A stretch of DNA of 64,000 bases from Nageia nagi. Lineage: Eukaryota; Pinophyta. The stretch lies in contig JBITNC010000001.1 in assembly GCA_050084985.1 (NCBI GenBank), positions 106,392,001 to 106,456,000 on the forward strand, given 5' to 3'. The notes under the pieces are model-generated. The model was not told the DNA's origin, searched no databases, and saw nothing but the letters and a program-made list of their open reading frames with translations. Position 1 is the stretch's first letter, and each line of letters starts with the position of its first letter. A program made the translations under genes and the position numbers. Below are positions 11,931 through 23,575 of this stretch, piece after piece.

Positions 11931-13538
11931 CGTATATATGTGAATGTGATCAAAATAAAGAGAGGTAAATAGGTATATCTAATAACCTTTAAATAGAAAT
12001 CAAAATCCTACCAATAATTAAATAATGCAAAAAGCAATAAATCACACAATAAGAAGCCTAGAACTTTTATTTAAAATAAATCTTATTTAATGTAAATGCA
12101 AGTAACATCACAAAGCCTAAATAATAAACACCCATTTCAAAAATATAAATCTAAATGAGAAGATAGCAATAGTGATAAATAGAAAGTTTTGATTATATTT
12201 TTAATTATTTCTTTGTTCAATTGACTTAATATTTTTAATTAGGGGTTGGCCTTAACAATGCACTTGTAAATTCCAATACAAACCTTTTTATGTTTCCCTA
12301 AAAAATTATTATAGTTAAGTGTTGACAAGATAAGGATCAATCTCTAGGGATGTAGAACATTCCTCAAGGGTACTCTAGTACCTCTATAGCAAGTTATTCC
12401 AAAAAGAGGGGGGATCCCAGTTTTATTTTCAACTCTAAGTATGGGTTAGGCCATGGTAATAATGTCCACATGCCCTAGATACTCCCTAGATATGTGATGG
12501 ACTTTTAGTACAAGTAAGCAAAATGAAATGCAGCTCTATGATTTAATGCAATGCACTTAAACCCCAAATATTTATCTTTTCAAAATGAAATCAAGGCACA
12601 ACCACCTAATCATGATAAAATACGAAATTGCTTTCATTCCTTTTCAAATGTGAAATAATGCAAGTATAGCAATTGTTTGTATGCATAAAACAAGGAGTAG
12701 ATACACACTAATAGCAATTAAACTCTTTTTTTGTAATATTTTGAGTTTTAAGCACCAAAGTAAATTCCAATATTCATGCAACAATCCCTCCAATATGCAA
12801 TGCAATATTCACTAAAAAGTGGTAAGCCTAAGATGAAATGAACAAGCAAACAATATGTACCAGGTGTTGTAAGAAACATAAAGACTTACCGATGTAAGAA
12901 CATTACTTCCCACTCCAAGTTTGATGGGTGTAATGAAGGTTACAAGCCTCTACCATAAAAGTATCCATTACAAGTATGATTGTGGTTACAATGCCATTTG
13001 TTTAGACAATTAGGAATTGTTTCTACTACCATAATGCACTCAAAGATAAAATTTTAAAATTGGAATTTAATGCTAAAATAGAAATATTATGATAGATAAA
13101 AAGATAAGTCCTATGACAAGGATACCCAAAGTTACAGATAAAATAGATAGAGTATTATTGTTACTAATACAAATTTTGAAATTAAGTACAAAACCAAAGT
13201 GAAAATAGAGCTTAAAATGACTTCAAATAGAATCATCCTACATAGGGTTTCTTGGGCAATGGATAGGTTATCCTAGAGGGGGACAACTTATAGTTAGGAT
13301 CAACCTTTTGTAAGATGATTTACTCAATACTTAAAATTGCTCTTTGAAATTTTTAGGTCTGATTTTGAAAAAGTCTAGGAGCCTATCCTATAAATTTCAT
13401 CAAAAGTTAATTGCCAAAATTCTCTGAAGTGAATGAAACATCCAAATTTAAAGGCCACAAAAAATAAGGTAAAGGCTTAGAAAATCCTCTTTTGTCTTAT
13501 GATCCTAATACCAGTATGGTTCCATCATGATTTTCATT
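11931..13538 (-). other. Untranslated leader of inner gypsy element
   Basis: About 1.6 kb between the 5' LTR and the gag start, AT-rich and without a convincing reading frame. I could not identify a clean primer-binding site next to the LTR; the bases there are too degraded. Confidence 0.45.
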
Positions 13539-14681
13539 TGTAAATGGGTCAAAACCCTTGCACCTCAACCACTCAAAGTACCTATGAGCAATTTCAAGGA
13601 TCTTGATTCATTTGCATCTAATTTTCCTATGTGAGTATTAACAATATTGATAAATATAAGGTTTAGAATCTGTCCTTTGTAGTTCAATGTTTCAAGAAGC
13701 TATCTAGACCTGAAAGGAGTAATAATATGTTATGGGAGGCTTTAAAACATAAGAACTTAGGACCTTGTGACCATCCAAGTGGGGTGAAACCCTAACTCAA
13801 AAAGGTTGTAAGTCTCCTTTGTCCATAATCAAGAAGAGAGTAGAAATTGTGCAAGTATGATCTTCAAACATAAACTACAAAAAAAATTTATATAAGCAAA
13901 CTTGACAAAGCTAGATGATAATATTAATAATGTGTGATCAAGATTGATTAAGTCCTGTACATATATAAAGATTTTCCTAATGTGATCAAATGAAAATAAT
14001 GAAAATGGATACAAGATAAATGGATATGGATCTAAAGCTAGCAAGACTAAACACATGATAAATATCCTTCAAAACCTAAGGGTTGGACCTTAAAGGTCAA
14101 ACCCTAGGTTGAAATTCTAGTTATGAAGATTATCCTATATGTTCCTATATGCCAAACAATGATAATTATATGATAAATGATAGGATACAAGTCTTCAATA
14201 TAGATCTATTAAAGATTTAAAACCTATAAATACTCATGAAATAAATGATCAATAACATAATTTCATCAAATAACCACTAGGTACCTCAATCCATGATGCA
14301 TGGAAAAGTGATCTAAAGGTACGAATATGGAACCTCAAAACTTTAGTCAAACCCTTGGTAATGATGTCACTTGCTCTAAAATCATATGTAATCAGGTACA
14401 ATAGAGGCAAAGCTCATGAAAAAGTGTATCTAACCTTAAAAGTGAGCTCATATTGGATTTTATAGACCTCAGATAGAATTGTCTGGATGACTAGGTAACC
14501 TATAGGATCATCCAAACCAAAAGTGTTAGAAATGACTTAAAGTTTAAAATGGTGTCGATCGAACCGATCGAAAGTGCTATAAAATATGTTATATAGACAT
14601 GATAGTATATGATAGTAAAAATACCACAAACATCAGTATAACCCTATCAATAATGTAAAATGCTATATTAGGGTGTTTACA
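13539..14681 (-). repeat. 5' LTR of inner gypsy element
   Basis: Begins TGTAAATGGG and ends GGGTGTTTACA, so the TGTAAA/TTTACA terminal inverted repeat is intact. It aligns with 2436-3609 throughout. Confidence 0.75.
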
Positions 14682-15130
14682 ATAATGTCAAGGCTCTTAT
14701 CTCATCATCAATATCAATCTTCACATAACTCAATTCGTTAGTCACAATATTGAACTCATTCACATGTTCTGGAATGGATCCTTATTCTACCATTTGCATA
14801 TTAAATAACTTTTTTATGATAAATACCTTTTTATCACCAAGGTTTTCTCATACATCTTGGCCAGCTTATCCATGACACCCTTTGTGGTCTTTTTCTTTGA
14901 GATGTTGAAGGCTACAGTTGCACCCAAGAACTATCTCATTGTATCCAAATCCTTTCTATCCAATAGCTCCCAATTTTCATCTCCATGTTAGTCAGTTTAC
15001 TCTTTTCCTTCTCCCCAAGAGGAAGATAAGGGTCTTTTTGGTACAAGTAGCCCTCCATTTTCATCTTCCAAAACTCAAACTTTTGATCGTTAAAATTTTC
15101 CACTCAAAACCTCCCTTGTTACATTGATCC
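14682..15130 (-). pseudogene. N-terminal gag remnant of copia element B
   Basis: It follows the primer-binding site and LTR at 15131-15760 on the minus strand. The part 14682-14962 aligns with 2160-2435 of the other copia fragment, sharing TTCACATGTTCTGGAATGGA and CATACATCTTGG. Because the same gag stretch is present on both sides of the gypsy element, the two sides cannot be the halves of a single interrupted copy. Stops are present in all frames. Confidence 0.65.
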
Positions 15131-15142
15131 CACTTGATACCA
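15131..15142 (-). other. Primer-binding site, degraded initiator-Met tRNA type
   Basis: The minus strand reads TGGTATCAAGTG, two bases inside the LTR end. It matches the first eight bases of the usual plant copia site TGGTATCAGAGC. Confidence 0.65.
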
Positions 15143-15144
15143 AT

Positions 15145-15760
15145 TGTTAGGATTCAATATATAAAAATAAAGTTGAGCTATTACTTTACTCAAAACCAAA
15201 AGAAGAATTAAGCAAATAAGATCAACAAGAGAAGATAAAATCATGTAACGTGGTTCACCCAATGTGGACTATGTCCATGGAGAATATCCATACTTTTATT
15301 TATATCAATCCAAAGTTGCCAAGAGATACAACCAATAGCAACATCGATGCACTTATCTCTTTGGTTACAAAAAAATCCTCACTACAATAGTCTATCTCTC
15401 TTTCTCACATATATACAAACTCTACTCTCCACTTCCATTCTTTTGCTTGCTTGTTACAATGAATCTTACAACATATTTATAGAGATTCATATAAGCTTAA
15501 TTATACCCAAACTAAATTAAAAATTTCCAAGCTTAAAATAAAGCTTTTATGCCTTTGGATCATGATCATCCCACATAATACCGATCCTGCTATCAAATTA
15601 TCTTCCTCAATGCCAATCACCATTGATCTTTCGAAAATTGTATTTCTTGATCTTCCCCTAAGAGGCAGATTGAATGATAATTTGATCAATTAGCAATTCT
15701 TGATACTATAAAATAAAGAGCTAAATATGTAAGCCAAATAATCAAGCTCAATTCCTAACA
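15145..15760 (-). repeat. 5' LTR of copia element B
   Basis: Begins TGTTAGGATT and ends AATTCCTAACA, a TGTTAGGA/TCCTAACA terminal inverted repeat. It aligns with 1-761, and the primer-binding site sits just inside its low-coordinate end. Confidence 0.8.
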
Positions 15761-18321
15761 AATATCTTTATCATAGAAAAGAGATAAACAAAAAGAAATT
15801 CCCTATCAAAAGCATGTTGATAATAACAAATAAATGGTAAATGTTTAACATATGTCCATCATCAAAAAGATCATGTACCATTGGATCATCAAGGAGGATA
15901 CATTAACAAGGTACAAGATGTATTTATGGGGTAATGGTTTATGACATACGTGGATAGAGATAAATCAACATCCAGTCACATATTATAAGGCCACACCATT
16001 GAATTGTGCATGGCCTTAAGAGCATCTAGGTTTGTGAAAGATGGATTGAAAAACATACTAAATTAATCATTTATATATTTTAAAAATAACATAATAATTA
16101 ATGAAATACGAAAATCAAGAAGATAGCATCCATCTCAACCACATCTCTAATGTCCAATCAATTATTTTACAATGACGAACCAATAGAACAAAGCCTACAA
16201 AAATCATGGCATTCTCTACAAATAGAACTTAGATAAGTACATGGATAATAAAGAAAGAAGCTAATCCTGCAAGAAGTTAGATGGTAATCTTAATTGGAGA
16301 ACTTTATATAAAATATTATATATTAAAGATATGATTATCCACCTCACCTTAACATGTAGAAAGTTGCCTAGGTAAGTGTAATATGGTAGACATAAAAATT
16401 TAGATCTTAAGAAATTATAAGAAAGGAATCAAAATATACTAGTGAAAAATCTTGATCATATCTTCTAAAACAAGATGGCATGGGTGCAAAGAAAATGGAT
16501 AGATCTAAGTAAATCTTAATAGTATAGGTGGAAAAAGGATGACTAAATTGGAATAAATAATTATCAAAAATATAGTAAGATTAACTTAATGAGATCAAAT
16601 GATTTGATGTAAGTAACTTTAAGAATGTGGATGAATTGGAAAGAATTTGCATATAAATATAAAACATCAAATAACCTTAATGCACTAGAAGGGAGGTTAT
16701 ACAACTTTGCACATACCAATTAAGCATTAAACCACCTTGATGGGTACAAAGTAAGACAAGATCATGTTAACCCAACTATATAAGGGAGAGAGATTCTAAA
16801 ATTTTGCACATAAATATGTAGAATTAAATCACCTTAATGCTTGCAAAGAAAGATAAGATCAAGTTCACCCAACTATAGATGGGAGGGAGGTTCTACAACT
16901 AAAAACTTTTCATCTCAAGTATTGAGTCTAGTCTTGTTTCTTAGGTTTCCATTGTCTCCTTCATGTTCTTCTATTCTTTATAATCCAACCTTTTCTATCA
17001 TTTACAATGTATTGAACCATTATTTTCACAAATCATAGATCATTTCATGTTTTTTGAGCTAACTGAAGTTGGAGGAAAAATAAAAATATGTCAATCTATA
17101 ATGACCTTATATGATTTGAAGACCCATTGTATACTATAATTATCATTGTTAACACACTAACATCATGTTATTCGAAGGTGCTTTATAACTTTGGATCTAT
17201 TCAATATAATGTAGTTATATTTATTCTTCTAGATATGATTCAATACTATTTGGATTTTGTATTGTGCTTTTCATTTCCTTACATTATTTAAATGGGTGGG
17301 AATAACTTCTTCATTGCGATAAACTTTGGTAACATTATTGTTGCTTGTAAGATAGTATCATAGTTATTTCCTTTTGTTTTTCATTTTATTATTATTATGT
17401 ATTAAAAATTTACTATAATTAGAAGTATTACTCATTAATTTTTTATGCATTCATTCAAAAAAGGGAGTAAATTTTGAATTATCAAGTCATAAGAATATTT
17501 GTAAAGAGAGATCCCTTGCTAGTTACCACATACCTACTAAGAAGTTCCAATGTGAAGGCAATGAACTTCGCTCTTACCATTCTCATGAAAATACTTTAAC
17601 CTTTAAAGAATACCAAGACATAATGCAAAACAAAATAAAGAAATAAACCAATTAGTACAAGTCCAAACAAAAATTCAACAATACTCTTCCTTCATCAACA
17701 AACCTAGAAACTAATAAACTTGAAAATAGAAGGTTATAAAAAACTCACTTCCATGTTCTAAGGGCCTTGCATATTTATTCAAAATATTGGCAAGGTTTCT
17801 TATAGTTACCACACACTTCCAAGATCCACCCAATAATCCATGTATCATGCCACCAACACCAAAAAAATACACCTTAAATTGGATGAAGAATATTGCTTAC
17901 TTAGCAAACTAACAACCATCCTTAACCATCATACCCATAAATTTTTCTCTCAAACAATCACAAATGTAACATTTCAATTATAGGAGCTCAAACCAAACAA
18001 TACCACTTGGAAATCATTATGTTACCTTTGACAACAATTTTCTAAGTTTAAGCTTTAAATACAACACTTTCTTAAGGTGGATAACTTGTTACTTACATGC
18101 TAGCCCACATTTCATTAACCATTGTAATGAAATATGTAAATAAACATGTCACTATATGTTCTTATTTCTAGTACTTACGAATAAATAATTAAATATATGT
18201 TTTCATCTTCATCATATGACATTCATATTTATTATTCACCTTGTACTAATCATGAATTATTATTAACTTTTTATTATTTACCATCATATATTCTCCTATG
18301 TTTACCATGTTTTATCAAATG
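15761..18321. other. Intergenic DNA without recognisable genes
   Basis: AT-rich sequence with no gene, LTR or LINE motif that I can support apart from the tandem repeat at 16645-16900. Short open frames look like chance. Confidence 0.5.
16645..16900. repeat. Tandem repeat of about 97 bp, two full units and one partial
   Basis: Units start with TTTGCACATA at about 16705 and 16803, and a shortened unit starts with TTTGCATATA at 16645. Each contains AAATCACCTTAATG-like and AAGATCAAGTTCACCCAACT-like motifs and ends GGGAGGTTCTACAAC. Confidence 0.65.
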
Positions 18322-18419
18322 ATATCAACATATAGCCCCATGGTACACATTGTATAACATACAATATTAATTATTCTATCATTATGATAATGTTTTACCT
18401 ACATTATTTCTTTACAATG
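18322..18419. repeat. Direct repeat of about 100 bp, left of LINE
   Basis: Shares CCCCATGGTACACATTGTAT and TTATGATAAT.TTTTACCTAC with 21309-21408. The two copies bracket the LINE remnant. Confidence 0.7.
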
Positions 18420-19103
18420 TCTCCCTTGACCTCCATCATTCCCAACCTTCAACCTCATCCTTGTCATTTCTTCACTGATAAGATGGTCATACAATCTATC
18501 TGTAAACTTTAAACTAGTAAATTCGTTGACCTTGAAAACCTAAGTGTTGAATTCTTCAAACACAATCATGCAATCTTAGTTGTCCATATTGTTGACCCAT
18601 CTTGGACCTCTAATATCACCCATCCCATTTATAAATCTAGTGATGCCCTTGACCCTAGCAACTACAAAACGATGATGGTCAGCTACATCTTTGGAAAAGT
18701 CTTTTTCTCAACTCTTGATGAGTTCATAACTAGTTTTAATAATTACGAAAAATCATTACAAAAATTTTTTTAAAAAAAAATCAATAACAAATTGCATCAC
18801 TTTAAAAAATAAATACACTAAAAGAAAAAGTTATTATATCTAGAAAAAAAATTGGCTCAGAGGAAAAATCATGATAAATTGTAAAAACTATGATTTATTA
18901 GTGATTTTCTAAACATTAGGCAAGAATCACTCAATTGTCATAGATAGGATAGCGCATCTCTAATCATTGTGGGATTTCTTATCGTTAGGTCGAAAATGAA
19001 TTTTGCTCTCCATGTTTCATAATTTTATTTTATTTTTATTTTGTTAATTAATTTACTAATCTTCTTTCTAATATTTTATCAAACACTAATAAAGATAAAA
19101 TGT

Positions 19104-19507
19104 CCTTTAAACCTATTGGTTTGTAGGAACTATAAAGATTTTTTTAATATCACCAATGTAGGGGATGGGAATAGAACTTGAGATGTTCAATGTGGGTGTC
19201 TTCACACCTCACTTGTCTACCAACTCCCATGGAAAAAGGCGATAAGTTATGGTTTGGATGTTTTAACAAACATCATCTTATTATGTTTGATTTGGTTCTA
19301 GAATTTTATTTTAGTGATTTATTTTAATGGGTGGGTGTGAGTGATTGTGGTCAATTATCCTTAAGAGTATTCTTGTTTTTCTTGGAATATTTATACATTA
19401 TTCAATGTGTTTCTTTATATGATAAACAATCATTCAAATACTTAATTGACATATATTCATTTCTAGATAAACTTTGATAGGTCCTACAAACCAATGGGTT
19501 TAAAAGG
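19104..19507. mobile_element. MITE-like insertion with imperfect terminal inverted repeats
   Basis: The left end (CCTTTAAACCTATTGGTTTG...) and right end (...CAAACCAATGGGTTTAAAAGG) are inverted copies over about 35 bp with a few mismatches. The intervening 400 bp has no coding potential. It lies in the gap of the LINE RT. No clear target-site duplication is visible. It could be a non-autonomous DNA transposon; a chance inverted duplication is possible. Confidence 0.45.
19137..19240 (-). mobile_element. Possible short tRNA-derived SINE remnant
   Basis: On the minus strand there is an A-box-like AGTTGGTAGACAAG, a degraded B-box-like segment, and an A-rich end (plus-strand T run near 19140). It lies within the MITE-like segment. 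Weak evidence. Confidence 0.3.
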
Positions 19508-21308
19508 ATGCTAAAAGATAACTATCTATGATTTATAGCACTATTGTTGTAAAATAAGGTTGCCCCCTCTCACCTACTCTACTTAGGATCTATAGTGATG
19601 AACTTGAATAACTAATCTCAAACATCTTGGGCCAAAGTTTGGGTTGTTTCCTACATGATTCCATTGTCTCAATCTTACTCTTCATAGATAATGTTAGTTT
19701 GATATCTTATACATCAATTGGGCTTCAATGTCAGGATGAAACCCTAAGTACCTTTTCTACTACTTGTGGACTCAAAGTCAAACTTGAAAAGATAAAGATG
19801 ATGTCCTTCAATATATCAAGAGCATATACTTCCAAAACCCACTTGACTTTCCAAAGGAAACATATCGAGATGGTGACATCTTACACCTACTTGGGTGTTC
19901 TCTTCACATATCCTACTTTCAACTTGACCCCAATCTCCCATAACATACTAAACAAAGGTATTTTACAATTGTCACACTTAAAAGATAATGTTTTCAACTC
20001 TAATTCCAAGATATCATGGTAAAAATTAAACCCCTCAATGCTCTTGTATCTTTGACCTTGTTTTATGGATGTGAAGCTTGGAACCTAGCTTAAGACACTT
20101 AGATTGGGCTTGCATTGAGAGGGTTTTGGTCAACATGCTCTCAAGATCCATCAGAGCCAAAAGAATTATCCCTCATTCCATCATTTTGGTTAAATTTGAT
20201 GCATACCCCATGTTGGTTCTTGCAATATTTTATGTTTTTGAGCTCTTGAACAAGATCAATCACATGATTTCAACATCTCTTGACTCAAAGAAATACCCTC
20301 TCTTAGCACCCAAATTTGTAATGCAACTTGCATGAAAATACATTTGTTGGTGTTAGTACTCAAAAACCATCTCTCTCTTATGATCCATAGGCTTGGGTAT
20401 CAAGCAACTAAATCCCTCTTAGCTTCCAGACAAGACCTTTAATCCTTCTACCAAAGGTATCAACAAATTGATCAAGAAGGAAATCTACTCAACTTACTTA
20501 AGGACAAGATGGATTGAACTAGGAAAATGACTCTAACCAAAGCTCCTACATTACCTTCAAGTTTATATGAAACTAGAGAATGGTGTTATTATCATCTCTA
20601 ATTACGTAAAACTAGACATATCGCATAGTCTTTATTCCTCTCTTGTCTAAATAAAGGTTTACTCACATCAACTCCATATTGAGACATACCACCATATCCC
20701 TAAATGCCAACATACATGCAAAGTATGCAACATGGAACCAAAGATTAGAGAGCATTTAATATTCATTTGCTCCATATACTATGAAATTTGAGATTAGTTT
20801 CATTGCTTATTTAGAGATGCCCACAATTTGAAATCATGGATGATTTATAAAGACCAAAAATGTTTCACACTCTATATCAAAGAAGCCACCCATCTCAGAA
20901 TGAAAGTACTTGTCAATAGATCTCACAGCACAAGAAGTCCCAAACTTATCACAACTTATTTTCAACCGCATGAAATTACGAATTGAAAGTATTACACGAA
21001 TGTTAACAACTCTAGGACTACCCGTTGATGTATTACTGGTCAACCCACTAGTTACTTTTTACAATTTCAAAGTCAAAGAGTTTCTTTTCAACCTCAATTG
21101 TTGAAGGAGCCCTTTTAATTTATATATATAAGCTTCTTGCCTCACCAAGCTTGCTATATTTGACTCTTTTTTGTTTACTTTTTACTCTTACACTTTGAAG
21201 TTACACTAGGCGCTCCTTTGCTCTTCTTATATGTATTTTTTTACAATCCCATAAACTGATTTTTTGGTCATCCATGGACATTAATATCAAATTTTAAATT
21301 ATGAAATA

Positions 21309-21408
21309 TTATCAACCGATATCCCCATGGTACACATTGTATAATGTACAATACTAATTATTCTAACATTATGATAATATTTTACCTACATAATTAGTCC
21401 TCTACAAT
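21309..21408. repeat. Direct repeat of about 100 bp, right of LINE
   Basis: Second copy of the repeat at 18322-18419, starting just after the LINE 3' end. Confidence 0.7.
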
Positions 21409-22019
21409 ACAACTTCTAGACCACTATTGTAGCTCCTTGGTTGGCACTACAAATTATGCAAAACACCATCACTTTTGTATAATTAATGTCTATTGTTCAT
21501 ACTAAATACCCAAATATAATACAATTTTGCAAAAAAAGAATATTGATAATAAGCAATCACTTTACCAATTGAGTTAAGGATAAAAGTAATATAATCAATT
21601 TTTTATCATTGTAAAAAAAAATATTTAAAAAAAGATGGCATTGGTAAGCAAAAAGAAAACATATTTATGTGATGAGCCTAACTAGGGATCAACTCAAAAT
21701 GCTCAAATTATTCCAATTCCAATCATGCATAAATCCTAATTTCCTTAAATCCAAACAGTCTTATCACTCCAATTAACTTTACTAGAACATATCTAAAGAG
21801 AGACTAAAAAATGCATGCAAATGTATCCCAAGAAATTATATTTATGTGGCAATCATCTCAACTCATACATCCAAACATAAAATAACCATCATCCATGCAA
21901 AATTATGCCCAAGGAGTGGAACAACCTCCTTAGGGAGAAAACCAACAAGATTCAAGCATGCAATAATTATGAGACAAGTACAAATAGCTTTAAATGATCA
22001 AGAAGAATGAAGTACACAC
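21409..22019. other. Intergenic DNA without recognisable features
   Basis: AT-rich, no coding or repeat signal that I can support. Confidence 0.5.
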
Positions 22020-22560
22020 CTTAATCAACCAAAGTGTGCCCTAAAAGTATGAGGTCCCACCATGGGGCTCAACCATCCACTCTAAAGCCCTCAAAATGCA
22101 AAGTTGATGCTCCAAGTGTGTCTCTACATTAGGCAATCCTCCTCCAAGGCTAAAATAGGATCCAAGATCCTAGAACAACCTCCGAATTGGATGACCCTCT
22201 AATGATGCTCTCATGAACCTCCAAGTGAAGCTCCTAAGCTTTTGAAGATGTGCTAGGGCATTGGTGCCTCTAGATCTCACGACCTAACTACTCTTATTGA
22301 ATGTTGCACCCTCCAACAGGTGTGAGGAGTGATTGTTGTAGCCACATGCTCCAAAATGAAAGATATATGATAGAGAAATAGATAGATGATAATCCAAGTG
22401 AAGCGTCTCTCTCCTTAAATAGCCAAATTGTCTCTTTTTGGTGACTAGCCAACCCAATCCAGATATTTTCTTATTTTTATGAAATACACTCCTTGGAAAT
22501 CCTACCTTAGGATGACAAATTAAATTCCATGGACTTGGTAGCTCAAGGTTGTCACTGGTG
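22020..22560 (-). repeat. Possible LTR fragment
   Basis: Composition differs from its flanks (richer in GC). On the minus strand it has a TATA-like GGCTATTTAAGG followed by GAGAGAGACG. No second copy and no termini were found, so this is only a suggestion. Confidence 0.25.
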
Positions 22561-22574
22561 TTGGTTCTCTGAGG

Positions 22575-23575
22575 CTCTGAGGCATTGCAGTGCTTCGGGT
22601 TTTCATTAGGCCAACTACATATACCCCAAGGAGACACACATAGAGACCTAAATGTTATGTTGGCTTCAATCAAAGACATGCTTTACAAGGCCTATATTCA
22701 GCGCACTCAAGTTCCCCTCCAACCTCCACTCACACGCAAGTTGTTGCACTACTCTCATCACTTCTTGAGGATTGTTAGAGGGTTGATTCGACCCCCTGAT
22801 TACGTCTGTCTACACCTCCCTCTTGGCTTACAGATGTTTCTAGGCCAATTCAGAGTGTGCTCCCAATAGCTTCAGATCGAAATTGATCACCATTTGGCAC
22901 ATGAGCTTCAAGTATGTCGGATGTGCTTGATAGAGCCCGAGACTGAGGATCATTTCATCTTCAGATATTCACTTTATTATGAGAATCGTGGGCGGTATCA
23001 TTGTCTTTTTCAAGATGCTTGTAGCTTGATCTCGACATTCTTTCAATTCCCAGACCATTGTTGTTTGGCATTTTAGCTCAGAGAGAATTTCCTTCTCAGG
23101 AAACTTCTATTATCTACCTCCTAGCACCCAACAAGTGATCACTTGATTACCTCTTTCTTCCCAATTACATCAAGAGAGGGAGTTCGTAGGAGGATTGAAG
23201 ACTCACCTCAACCTACTTGATGTACCAGATAGAGGGTGCATACCAACCTTAGTTCTTTAAGGTCATAATAGATCATGACCTTCTTTAGCTATAGCAACGT
23301 CAATGCAAACATAGACTAGATCGGGAGTGCACAGTCAAACAGATCATAAGAGACCTCCCTTCTTACCATGTTTACCTATTATGTTTTTTTTTTTTTTTGA
23401 CTATTTATTTCCTTTTAAATATTAGCCCCTATATTGTTCTTAGACTTTTCATAATTTGCTTTGAGTGAAGGCCATTGAACCCATCATGCTACTTTAGACT
23501 TGTATACCCGTCAGTCCCATTGACCTCTTTTGATCATCTGTAAACATTAATATAATTTCTTCCTTTCTTTCTTTC
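22575..23575 (+). mobile_element. LINE 3' end fragment
   Basis: Open segments at 22585-22869 and 22894-23076 encode the C-terminal part of a plant LINE ORF2. The second carries CRMCLIEPETEDHFIFRYS, then YENRGRYHCLFQDA, a zinc-finger-like module in which the last cysteine is replaced by tyrosine. The 3' untranslated part ends near 23535-23560 with CTTTTGATCATCTGTAAACA, followed by T-rich DNA. It lacks ORF1, endonuclease and the RT core, so it is a 5'-truncated insertion. Confidence 0.7.

Larger units (their letters stand above)
2436..14681 (-). mobile_element. Decayed Ty3/gypsy LTR retrotransposon with antisense ORF, no RT found
   Basis: Two direct repeats of about 1.15 kb (2436-3609 and 13539-14681) end in TGTAAA...TTTACA on the better preserved side. 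A purine tract (AAAAAGGGGAAA on the minus strand, 3612-3624) abuts the left repeat, which makes it the 3' LTR of a minus-strand element. Inside, in minus order, are a non-coding leader, a gag pseudogene (11930-9100), a protease remnant (about 8460-8340), and then on the opposite strand a plant-mobile-domain-like ORF remnant (6128-8340). I could not find reverse transcriptase, RNase H or integrase motifs. The 5 bp on either side do not match (CTTCC versus TAATG), so a simple target-site duplication is absent. Confidence 0.75.
18420..21290 (+). mobile_element. LINE (non-LTR) remnant, RT fragments to 3' end
   Basis: At 18420-18740 the plus strand reads an N-terminal RT block (YKSSDALDPSNYKTMMV, like the IYKxGDxxDPxNYRxI pattern of plant LINEs). 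After an interruption the RT continues from about 19550: a GCPLSPTL-like block, then LLFIDNVSLIS where functional enzymes have a xADD active site, then the GLKVKLEKIKMM region and YTYLGVLF. 20078-20335 gives the C-terminal part (RHLDWACIERV, RIIPHSIILVKF). Near 20710-20790 is a CKVCNMEP...HLIFIC zinc-finger-like motif. The 3' end near 21265-21290 carries TTTGGTCATCCATGGACATT, shared with two other LINE fragments here. Stops and frameshifts make it non-functional. Confidence 0.75.

Noticed and set aside
22284-22679. 131-codon minus-strand frame
   Set aside because: It runs antisense across a LINE 3' fragment and LTR-like DNA. It has no recognisable motif.
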